Part shown: positions 1 through 7,315 of the stretch, piece by piece
Layout of the letters: each line of letters opens with the position of its first letter
Position numbering within the stretch: the first letter of the stretch is position 1
NCBI GenBank assembly: GCA_910589075.1
Contig: CAJUSK010000023.1
Coordinates: forward strand, 1 to 64,000
Direction: 5' to 3'
Length of the DNA stretch: 64,000 bases
From: an uncultured Lachnospiraceae bacterium
Lineage (GTDB): Bacteria > Bacillota > Clostridia > Lachnospirales > Lachnospiraceae
Position numbers and translations under genes: made by a program
The notes under the pieces: generated by a model
The model's input: the letters and a program-made list of their open reading frames with translations, nothing else
Database searches by the model: none
Told to the model about the DNA's origin: nothing

Positions 1-2
1 AA

Positions 3-122
3 TATGCTGCCATGAATTTGAAAAAACTGGCAATGTGGAAGTGGAAAGCCGCTCATCGTCAGTTTTTTGTCACAATGAGTATCGCTGCTTTTAAAAAGAA
101 CCCCTGCTGTGCTGCTGCATAG
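3..122 (+). pseudogene. C-terminal end of an insertion-sequence transposase (cut by window edge)
   Basis: An open frame entering from the left edge encodes about 39 residues containing 'YAAMNLKKLAMWKWK' and stops at 120-122. The 'NLKKLA' string is typical of the C-terminus of IS1182-like DDE transposases (family knowledge from memory). Only the tail is visible, so I cannot tell whether the element is intact upstream. A hairpin overlaps the stop and a second one follows, which fits the end of an insertion sequence. Confidence 0.45.
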
Positions 123-135
123 CAGGGGTTCTTTG
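99..135 (+). terminator. Hairpin overlapping the transposase stop
   Basis: Arms 'aacccctgct' (99-108) and 'agcaggggtt' (121-130) are perfectly complementary with a 12-base loop, followed by a short 'cttt'. The T run is weak. It probably terminates the transposase transcript or blocks read-through at the element end. Confidence 0.5.
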
Positions 136-140
136 ACAGT

Positions 141-169
141 CATAACCACCCGTTTGACGGGTGGTTATG
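141..169. repeat. Perfect 12 bp inverted repeat, likely IS end or bidirectional terminator
   Basis: 'cataaccacccg' (141-152) and 'cgggtggttatg' (158-169) pair perfectly around a 5-base loop. It lies just beyond the transposase tail and before the toxin-antitoxin promoter. It could be a subterminal structure of the insertion sequence or an isolating terminator. There is no T run on either side. Confidence 0.5.
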
Positions 170-239
170 ATTTGTTGGCACAGGCAGAGGGATGATGGAG
201 TGGTGAGGTGGATATAAAGAAATTTATTAAAAATTAGTT

Positions 240-280
240 GTTAGGTTGAATTTATCCTAACGAATAGTATATAATATAAT
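240..280 (+). promoter_or_regulatory. Promoter and operator of the phd-doc pair
   Basis: A -35-like TTGAAT (246-251) is followed after 18 bases by TATAAT (270-275); a second TATAAT follows directly at 275-280. The inverted repeat GTTAGG (240-245) / CCTAAC (256-261) brackets the -35 box. Phd-type antitoxins bind palindromes over their own promoter, so this is a likely autoregulatory operator. Its function is inferred from position and symmetry only. Confidence 0.55.
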
Positions 281-305
281 TAAAAAAGGAAAGGAAACGT
301 AATTT

Positions 306-548
306 ATGAATGTTAATTTAAAAAATCTTGTATCTATATCAGAGGCAAATCAGAATTTCTCAAAAGTTGCAAGAATGGTTGATGAAAACGGTGCAGCCGT
401 AATATTAAAGAATAATGCGCCACGGTATGTATTGATTGATTATGGTAAACTACAGGCAGATGTAGAAGCGGATAATGAAACACTGGAGGATGTGGCAACT
501 CGATTATTACAGAAGCATAGGAAAGCATTTGAGGAATTGGCAAAATGA
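306..548 (+). CDS. phd: Phd/YefM-type antitoxin
   Basis: An 80-residue protein beginning 'MNVNLKNLVSISEANQNFS', the usual N-terminal DNA-binding fold of Phd/YefM antitoxins; the acidic C-terminal half would be the toxin-neutralising part. A purine-rich ribosome binding site (288-295) precedes the ATG. Its stop overlaps the next start (ATGA at 545-548), the classic tight coupling of antitoxin and toxin. The promoter upstream has an inverted repeat that this protein would bind, alone or with toxin. The toxin gene has a nonsense codon, so the antitoxin may now be an orphan. Family assignment is firm; the exact partner specificity is inferred. Confidence 0.8.
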   Translation: MNVNLKNLVSISEANQNFSKVARMVDENGAAVILKNNAPRYVLIDYGKLQADVEADNETLEDVATRLLQKHRKAFEELAK

Positions 549-922
549 TTTTATTAAACAAAGAACAGATAAAGCATCTTCATAGTAAGTTGATACATGA
601 AACTGGTGGTATTGATGGAATACGGGATGAAGGTTTATTGAATTCTGCATTATCTGTACCCTTTCAATCCTTTGGTGGAGAGTAATTGTACCCAACTATT
701 CCACGAAAGGCGGCCAGATTATGTTATAGATTAATTAAAAATCACGTTTTTCTCGATGGAAATAAGAGAATTGGGATTTACGCAATGCTGGTATTTTTAG
801 AACTGAATGGAATGGAGATAGAATGTAGTGATGAAGAGATGGTTACTTTAGGACTAGGAATTGCTGCAGGCCAATATAAGGATGATGATATTGTGCTTTG
901 GATTGTAGAACATAACAAGTGA
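545..922 (+). pseudogene. doc: Doc/Fic-type toxin gene interrupted by an in-frame TAA
   Basis: Reading from ATG 545 gives 46 residues ending 'SVPFQSFGGE', then TAA at 683-685, then the same frame continues 'LYPTIPRKAARLCYRLIKN' and on to 922. Doc-family toxins have an unbroken 'FGGE-x-LYPT' stretch here, so one residue has become a stop. A single G-to-T change in a GAA codon would do it. The Fic core 'HVFLDGNKRIG' (HxFxDGNxR) is intact downstream. Doc toxins phosphorylate EF-Tu using ATP. Downstream re-initiation at TTG 686 would make a fragment that keeps the motif but lacks the N-terminal helices. Most likely the toxin is inactive. Confidence 0.8.
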
Positions 923-1130
923 TAAAAAAGGTATGTTAAGAAATATCGTGAGTTTTGGAAAAATATATGGGTTATATGGACTAACTGTGGCCAATTGAAG
1001 GTCATAGTTTTTATGACATAAATGATACTAACTTTCAGGTGCATATTAAGTGGAGTAAAAATATAAAGAAAGATTACCAAAACTTTCGGAAGAGTTTTTT
1101 GAATGTGGTTACAAAATATGTGAAAAAATA

Positions 1131-4013
1131 GTGGATTGCGGACATGACAATATAAAGTCAGATATGTGGTTTTTTTCAAGCATGTATTTGTTTAGACAAG
1201 GTATGGAGTTAGGAATTAAAGCACTTATATGCGGTGCAATTACTAATAAAGGTAAGATACAACAGGTATTTCTTTCATGTAAGCATGATTTGTATAAGTT
1301 GTTTGAGGCGTATGAAGCGGAGGCATTTTTGGCGATTACAGGAGAAGAATACAATTGGCTGAAAAAGTATCTGGAATCATTAGAAATGGTAGATGCGAAA
1401 TCTGATCTTTTCAGATTTCCATTCGAAGATGAGTTTTTATCGACTTATAGGAATGAGTTTTTAGATATTGTTGATATGGCTAATAGTATGCTTCAGGCAT
1501 ATGGATTAATACAAAAATGCTTGGTAATACCGGAAGGCGATAAAATAAATCGATTTGACCGATTGCGTTCAGATGAGTTTTTACAATTTGCTAATCATGG
1601 AATTGGAAATTGCTATTTATGGGAGTCTATTACTGGTGATGGATTTCATAAGCTGGTTTTAGGATATGGTCAGACAGCAGAATTTCTTTTTATGGAATGT
1701 ACTGGAATATCAAAAGATGAAAAGATTTTCCCCATTCTTTTTTTATTGAGAAATCTTATAAAATTGGGACTGAAGAGAATGTTTTATAAAACAATAGAAC
1801 ATGGGGTTCCAAAGGATATTTTTATGAGTAAGAGGCGAAGTCATTTATTATATAAAGAGTTGTGGAAAAATGCTCGTCCAATGATTGAATATTACGCTGG
1901 TGCACAGGGACAGAATGTACAAATAATAGATATTGTTGAAAAACAAATTCAGGAATTAAGCAGCATCGATAAAAATGGTGATATTTTTAGATATCCTACT
2001 TCATATAGTTTGGAATATTGCTTTGATAATATTTTTTTAGATTTGAAAAATGTCTATGAATTTATGCAGGCAATATTCAATTTTTGTGATGGATGTGATT
2101 GTGAATTCGAGGCTGTTGCAGATAATGAGTTACAATATGTATCTAATAAAATACCAACTTTAGATTGGGATGGAGGATTTTTGAGTGTTAGATTTATTTA
2201 TGTACCTAGAGATATAGTGAAGTTAAGAAGTATATTTAAAGATTCATTTGATGCGGCGGTAAAAACTTGTTCAAGTTCTCCAAAAGTCAAGCTGTCGCTT
2301 TGGCCACAGAATTTGTGCGATTATTTAGGCAAGGGAGATCTGTTCCATACTCTATTTGAAATCAAGGCGTATGTTCTTGATCCAAGTAAAATGGAAGATG
2401 ATGATTTGCAGCCTACAGATTATTTGATGGAATGTGTAACATCCAACCCGTTAGCAGGACTTGTTAAAATTGATATTATAAGTGCGCAAAGGGGATTTTC
2501 TGATACCAGTGATGAAAATACAGCGGAAACAAATTATCATGCGCAAAATCTTTCAATTCAATTAAAAAATTATTATGATAAACATTTAGATCCAGAGAAT
2601 GAGCCATCACCTGAAGATTTGCGAACACTTCAGGCAATGGAAAAAGCAAAAAAGGCTTTTAATGAAACTCTTTCAGATAAATTCGCTAATGCAATATTAG
2701 AATTAGAAAAATTGGGCTATCCGGGAATTAATGATCCTAGAATAACAATTGAGTCTAAAATGAGTGCATCTGACACATTAAGGCATGATGCCGCAGTACA
2801 ATATGCGCTCACATCAAATCCAAAAGAAGATTTAAAACTGCCAGAAAAATATAATGGGTTAGGTTACCAAAATTTGATTTCTATGATTTTCCTTTTAATG
2901 AGGTTTAGAGATGACTGGATGAGAACGGGCAAGGCAAATAGAGAATTGCTGGAAAGTAGAATTGAACCGTTGCACTTAGTTTTACTGGAGGAACCGGAAG
3001 CGCATTTGCATGTCCAAGTACAGCAGGTATTTATTAAGAAAGCATATGATGTTCTTACGAATAACCAGTTTTTGAAAGAACATAGTAATTTCCAGACACA
3101 GCTTGTTATAAGTTCACACTCAAGTCATTTAGCTAGAGAAATGGAGTTTAAAGATTTAAGATACTTCAAGAGACTTCCTGCTAAAAAAGACTGTGTAGTT
3201 CCTGTAAGTAAGGTTATTAATCTATCGGGAGTTTTTGGAGAAGATAATGAAACAACGCGATTTATTACACGTTATTTAAGGACCACACATTGTGATTTGT
3301 TTTTTGCCGATGCTGCTATATTAGTAGAGGGTTCTGCAGAATATATGCTGTTACCGCATTTTATTAGGAATAGATATAAGGAATTGAATCAACGGTATAT
3401 CACATTGTTAGAAATTAACGGAAGGCATTCGCAACGCTTAAAGCCTCTAATTGAGAAGATGTGTTTGCCTACTTTGATTATAACCGATATTGATTCTGGA
3501 AGTCCTGCAGGACATCATAGCCATATATTACCAGAAAGAAACGAAGGTATTATCAGTACAAATTACGCAATTACACAATGGCTGTTAAAAGAAAAGTCTT
3601 TGGACAAGCTGCTGGATTTGTCTTCAGAGAAAAAGGAAAAATATTTTAAGACCCCATATAAATTTGAAATGAGAATAGCATATCAAATGCCAGTTATGAT
3701 TGAATATGCCGGAGAGATTCATGAAGCAATACCAAGTACGTTTGAAGACAGTTTAGTTTATACAAATTTTAGTCTATTCTCGTCGAAAACAGGGGAAGGA
3801 CTAATGAAAAACATTTATGATGCATGTAATGAAGGTCTCGATTTTACATCTTTTCACGAAAAAATCTATAATTTGTTTCGTGGCAAAGATGTACCAAAGG
3901 CGGGGTTTGCGTTGGATTTGATTTATTCAGTTGATCCGCAAGAACTGCAGGTTCCAAATTACATCAATGAAGGATTACTCTGGTTACAGGATTTATTGGA
4001 TAAACATGAATGA
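1131..4013 (+). CDS. OLD-family ATPase/TOPRIM protein with HEPN-like N-terminal region; 5' end damaged, Walker A not seen
   Basis: The open frame from GTG 1131 gives 960 residues. The C-terminal half is an overcoming-lysogenization-defect (OLD) type protein: 'LSLWPQNLCDYL' around residue 390, Walker B 'LLEEPEAHLHV' near 617, 'ISSHSSHLA' near 662, then a TOPRIM domain with 'ILVEGSAEY' near 732 and the metal-binding 'ITDIDSG' near 784. The first ~340 residues look like a different family: 'SMYLFRQGMELGIKALI' and 'FPILFLLRNLIKLGLKRMF' resemble HEPN-type helical repeats. I find no GxxGxGK[ST] Walker A anywhere, although OLD proteins normally carry it near their N-terminus. The 1131 start is probably not authentic: homologous-looking codons lie upstream in another frame (967-1067), separated by a one-base deletion. 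OLD proteins of this class pair with UvrD-like helicases in Gabija defence, and a UvrD fragment follows here. Base composition is clearly more AT-rich than the core genes, consistent with transfer. Confidence 0.65.
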   Translation: MDCGHDNIKSDMWFFSSMYLFRQGMELGIKALICGAITNKGKIQQVFLSCKHDLYKLFEAYEAEAFLAITGEEYNWLKKYLESLEMVDAKSDLFRFPFEDEFLSTYRNEFLDIVDMANSMLQAYGLIQKCLVIPEGDKINRFDRLRSDEFLQFANHGIGNCYLWESITGDGFHKLVLGYGQTAEFLFMECTGISKDEKIFPILFLLRNLIKLGLKRMFYKTIEHGVPKDIFMSKRRSHLLYKELWKNARPMIEYYAGAQGQNVQIIDIVEKQIQELSSIDKNGDIFRYPTSYSLEYCFDNIFLDLKNVYEFMQAIFNFCDGCDCEFEAVADNELQYVSNKIPTLDWDGGFLSVRFIYVPRDIVKLRSIFKDSFDAAVKTCSSSPKVKLSLWPQNLCDYLGKGDLFHTLFEIKAYVLDPSKMEDDDLQPTDYLMECVTSNPLAGLVKIDIISAQRGFSDTSDENTAETNYHAQNLSIQLKNYYDKHLDPENEPSPEDLRTLQAMEKAKKAFNETLSDKFANAILELEKLGYPGINDPRITIESKMSASDTLRHDAAVQYALTSNPKEDLKLPEKYNGLGYQNLISMIFLLMRFRDDWMRTGKANRELLESRIEPLHLVLLEEPEAHLHVQVQQVFIKKAYDVLTNNQFLKEHSNFQTQLVISSHSSHLAREMEFKDLRYFKRLPAKKDCVVPVSKVINLSGVFGEDNETTRFITRYLRTTHCDLFFADAAILVEGSAEYMLLPHFIRNRYKELNQRYITLLEINGRHSQRLKPLIEKMCLPTLIITDIDSGSPAGHHSHILPERNEGIISTNYAITQWLLKEKSLDKLLDLSSEKKEKYFKTPYKFEMRIAYQMPVMIEYAGEIHEAIPSTFEDSLVYTNFSLFSSKTGEGLMKNIYDACNEGLDFTSFHEKIYNLFRGKDVPKAGFALDLIYSVDPQELQVPNYINEGLLWLQDLLDKHE

Positions 4014-4046
4014 GGGTAAAAGTAAATCAGTGTCAAAGAAGTTGTT

Positions 4047-4313
4047 ATGGATGATAATCATAAAGATGATCATGTAGAGGATGAAATACAAGCCTGTTTT
4101 GACAGAAAATATCCCAAGAGCTTTTTTACATATGCGGGAGCTGGTTCGGGTAAAACGTACAGCCTTGTAAATACTTTGAATTTCATTAAAGAACAATTTG
4201 GAATTGGATTAAATGTATGTTCTCGACAGGTTGCCGTCATTACCTATACAAATGCTGCCTGTAATGAGATTTTGAGTCGTGTTGAGTACAGTCCTATTGA
4301 TCCGATCCCTTAA
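4047..4313 (+). pseudogene. N-terminal fragment of a UvrD/Rep-type helicase
   Basis: 88 residues containing the superfamily 1 helicase Walker A 'FTYAGAGSGKTYSL' and motif Ia 'VAVITYTNAACNEIL'. UvrD/GajB-type helicases run to about 500 residues or more, so only the first tenth to fifth remains. The frame ends at 4313 where sequence resembling an IS3-family transposase begins, suggesting that insertion and later deletion removed the rest. It follows the OLD-type gene by about 30 bases, the arrangement seen in Gabija (GajA nuclease plus GajB helicase). No function is expected from this fragment. Confidence 0.75.
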
Positions 4314-4568
4314 CGATGAACTTATCGAACTTAGAAAACATGTGAAAAACAGGATAAAGAAATTCGCTGTTTATAGGACAAAATGAACTTCTCGAAGAAG
4401 CAAGCGCTTTTTCGCAGCCAGTCACTGGAAGTCTGCAAAAAACAGAGATTCATGTTCATTACAGTCAAAACGGATGACGGCAGGATTGGGGAAAAATTTC
4501 TTTCTATTGCAAGGCACTCAAAGTTTCCAGAGAGGTATTCAATAATTATCTGAAAACAAAGGATACGC
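4314..4568 (+). mobile_element. Remnant of an IS3-family transposase, frameshifted
   Basis: No open frame spans this stretch, but pieces in different frames read like IS3-family OrfA/OrfB. 'ELLEEASAFFAAS' at about 4386-4425 resembles the end of OrfA, and 'YCKALKVSREVFNNYLK' followed by 'TPW' at about 4505-4572 resembles the N-terminal part of OrfB ('C-K-x-L-x-V-S-R ... RPW'). The pieces are out of frame with each other, so the element is dead. It joins the helicase fragment on its left to a truncated antiporter on its right, marking a deletion junction. Confidence 0.5.
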
Positions 4569-4569
4569 C

Positions 4570-5471
4570 ATGGAATTTGGTATTGTTTTTTTGATTACCG
4601 ATATTCCTGTTTATCTGGCATTTATATTTGGTGGCATAGCGCTTGCCACTGCGCCGGCGCCAGCCTTGTCTATTGTTAATGAATATCATACAAGCGGACC
4701 TGTTACAAAGACTTTGGTTCCCCTTGCAGCCATTGATGATATTATTGGCGTAGTTGTTTTCTTTACTGTTATTTCGATTGTAAATGGAATGAATGGAAAC
4801 TCCGCCACTTCTCTGTTTGCCATTGTGGGAATAATTTTACTTCCTTTTGTGATAGGAATCTTTACGGGAGTTTGTGCTGGGTATTTGATAAGGCGGTTAG
4901 AAAACAATATAAAAAGGCTAATGTTGCTGCTGACATTCCTTTGCATATCGGCAATAGGTGGTTTGTTGATAGACAGATATGTATTTCATTCCTTTAGCTT
5001 GAATTATCTGCTGATTGGTATGGTGTTTAGTGGAACGATTGCAAATTTGATACCGGAAGAGAAACTTACTGATCTGCTGAAATTGTATAATCCTGTTTTG
5101 AATTTATCATTAGTTATGGTGATCGTAAATCTTGGTATGCCTTTAGATTATCGCTTGATTGCAGGAGCGGGTTTATTTACTGCAAGTTATATTTTTCAAG
5201 AGTGGTGGGAAAGATTGGCGGTGCATTTTTGGGTGGAAAAATGACAAAAGCGGATCCAACTGTTACTAAATATCTTGGATTCACATTATTACCCCATTCG
5301 GGCGTGTCTTTGGTATTTACGGGTATTGCTGTTTCGACTTTAACGGTTGTTGATGCATCGCTTGTGCCAATTATATCGGGAATAATTGTTGCAGCCGCTA
5401 TAATCAACGAGATTATCGCTGTTATTGTTGCAAAGTTTGCTTTTAAATGGGCCGGAGAGATTAAGGAATAA
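4570..5471 (+). pseudogene. Cation/proton antiporter, 5'-truncated and frameshifted
   Basis: From about 4570 the frame encodes hydrophobic segments typical of a Kef/NapA-like cation:proton antiporter, including 'GGIALATAPAPALSIV' and the ion-path motif 'AAIDDIIGVVVFF' with paired aspartates. At about 5192-5196 the reading shifts: the first frame runs on into 'FQEWWERLAVHFW' and stops, while the next frame continues the expected 'VGKIGGAFLGGKM' to 'GEIKE' (stop 5469-5471). A single-base deletion explains this. The N-terminal membrane segments are missing because the sequence joins an IS3 remnant at about 4569. Product not expected to be functional. Confidence 0.7.
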
Positions 5472-6093
5472 CATTTTTATAATCATGGTGTAAATTACAA
5501 TTTGCAGGTGGAAAAGCGTTTGGTGGAAGTGAATCCATGAACGTTTTTCTGTTTTAAAGGACAACCATGCACTGGCGTTTTCAGTCTTTTCTGATTTCCT
5601 TTCAGAAGCGGTGAATTTTCAGAATGGAGGGCAGAACAAATAAACGAAGAAAAGAAAAACGGATTCATCCATCAGTCTGAAACATGCTGCTGCATGGAAT
5701 AAAGGATGAAATACACTTAAAGAATGTCGTATTTTTCAGTATTTCAGGCAAATCATCGGTGAATTAAAAATGCTGTGTCAGAGCAGAGCGTGTCTGAAAA
5801 TAAAATCTATTCCTTCCATCCGTACGCCCCATTGTAGGTATATTGGGCCCTCATTTGGTGAACGTAACCCGCCACACCTCCTTCATTGGGATCCAATCTC
5901 TCACAAAGAGTGATGCACAACTGTCTGTTTACGAAACAGAAGTGAAAAACGGCTTCAAACAGCGGCAAACAGATGGCAACTTACCGCTGTTTTTATGTAT
6001 GGGGCAGAACATAGAAGTTAGCAGTCGATGAAATGTGTGTTCCGTACAATGCGTAAGGGAGAGGAATGCGTCTTTACCTGATTTCATCACTTT
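5472..6093. other. 622-base intergenic region, no convincing gene
   Basis: An open frame of 62 codons at 5843-6031 has no recognisable domain and no good ribosome binding site, so I do not call it. The stretch contains TCTGTTT/AAACAGA (5924-5930 / 5934-5940) and a terminator-like hairpin at 5957-5992. The segment around 5840-5900, with 'cctcatttggtgaacgtaac', looks like DNA from a mobile element rather than host intergenic sequence, but I cannot identify it. Confidence 0.4.
5957..5996 (+). terminator. Hairpin with T run
   Basis: Arms AAACAGCGG (5957-5965) and CCGCTGTTT (5984-5992) are perfectly complementary and run into TTTTTAT. It faces away from the accessory region, just before the end of the convergent lacI-type gene, so it could stop transcripts from the left. 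Confidence 0.5.
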
Positions 6094-7101
6094 TTATGGT
6101 TGGGCAGGTACGAAGCGGATTGTAGATTCTCTGGCAATGACACGGGATTCCAGTTCATACATACAGGGTTCTGTGTTGTTATTTATCTGGTTGATCAGGA
6201 TTTCCACAGATTTTTTTCCGATTTCATCCAAAGGCTGGGCCAGGGCAGTGAGTTTGGGACTGATTTCCTTCGCCAGCAGGGAATTATCAAAGCCGGCAAT
6301 GGCAATATCCTGTGGAACTGCATAACCCAATTCGCGGAAAGCAGTGATGGCTTCGCAGGCGGTGATGTCATCATTGGCCAGATATGCTTCACAATGCACT
6401 CCTGAATTTGCTGCATATTGTTTTACCAGCTGATAGACCAGGCTGGCATTCATATTCTCTGGAGCAGGACATTCGATTACATCGGTCAGTTCTATCTGGC
6501 TGGCAGACAAATACTGCTGAAATCCTGCATATTTCAGGGCAGAAGTAGATTCTCTGGTGGGGCCGATATACCCTATTTTCTGAAATCCCATATTCAGAAA
6601 ATGTTTGGCAATCTGTTGACCGCCATGATAATGGGAGATATATACACTGCTAAATCCCTCCAGACGTTTGGTAATCATCACTGCAGGAATCTGCAGGCGT
6701 TGATAGGCAGGCAGGCTCCGTTTGGTAGAAACCGGAACCGCGATCACACCATCCACTTTTCTCTGGCGTAGCTGGGTGAGAATATTTTTTTCTTTTTCCA
6801 GGCTGCGGTGTGTATTGCAGATAATGACACTATATCCCTCATAAAATGCCTGGTTTTCTATAGATTCTATGATTTCGCTGAAAAAAGGATAGGCGATTTC
6901 CGGAACCAGCAGGCCAATGATGTTTGTCCGGTTTCCTGCCAGGCTTTGGGCGATGAGATTCGGTTCATAATCCAGTTCTTTGACCCAGTGGAGTACCTTT
7001 TGACGTGTCTCTGCTTTGACAGAAGGATGGTTGGAGAGAACTCTGGAGACGGTGACTCTGGAAACTCCTGCCTTATCGGCAATATCCTGCATACTGACCA
7101 C
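6094..7101 (-). CDS. LacI-family transcriptional regulator of the sugar island
   Basis: Taken from GTG 7101, preceded by AGGAGGG seven bases upstream, this is 335 residues long. An in-frame ATG at 7161 would add 20 residues unlike the family. The N-terminus 'MQDIADKAGVSRVTVSRVL' is the LacI helix-turn-helix, with the hinge near 'NLIAQSLAGNRTNIIGLL' and a periplasmic-binding-protein-like sugar domain to the end ('IAGFDNSLLAKEISPKLT'). It is the second gene after the PTS permease on this strand, separated by 214 bases with a hairpin. A possible promoter of its own (TTGACA, complement of 7178-7183) lies in that gap. It probably represses the divergent PTS and HAD/GH13 promoters through the two matching palindromes at 9277 and 9457. 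The effector is unknown, perhaps a phosphorylated disaccharide. Confidence 0.85.
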   Translation of the reverse strand: MVSMQDIADKAGVSRVTVSRVLSNHPSVKAETRQKVLHWVKELDYEPNLIAQSLAGNRTNIIGLLVPEIAYPFFSEIIESIENQAFYEGYSVIICNTHRSLEKEKNILTQLRQRKVDGVIAVPVSTKRSLPAYQRLQIPAVMITKRLEGFSSVYISHYHGGQQIAKHFLNMGFQKIGYIGPTRESTSALKYAGFQQYLSASQIELTDVIECPAPENMNASLVYQLVKQYAANSGVHCEAYLANDDITACEAITAFRELGYAVPQDIAIAGFDNSLLAKEISPKLTALAQPLDEIGKKSVEILINQINNNTEPCMYELESRVIARESTIRFVPAQP

Positions 7102-7247
7102 GACAATCCCTCCTTTCTGCGTGCATGGAACCATGGGTGGTTTCCGAAGTGTCAGATACATATCCGCGATTGAATTTTGTCAAATTCATATGCTTACATA
7201 GAAGTATTTTATTCCTGACGACTGTAGTTGTCAAGAATGGAAGATAA

Positions 7248-7270
7248 GAGCCACCCGGCAGGGTGGCTCT
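7248..7270 (-). terminator. Hairpin between the PTS gene and the LacI-type gene
   Basis: AGAGCCACCC (7248-7257) and GGGTGGCTCT (7261-7270) pair perfectly with a 4-base loop. On the minus strand it follows the PTS stop by about 45 bases and is followed by 'ttatctt', a mediocre T run. It probably attenuates read-through into the regulator gene. Confidence 0.6.
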
Positions 7271-7315
7271 TTCCGTCAACAATAAACTGACTTGTATCAT
7301 GGGCATTTTGTGATC

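Noticed and set aside
5843..6031. 62-codon plus-strand frame in the gap before the LacI-type gene
   Set aside because: No ribosome binding site, no recognisable domain, and it includes hairpin-forming sequence.
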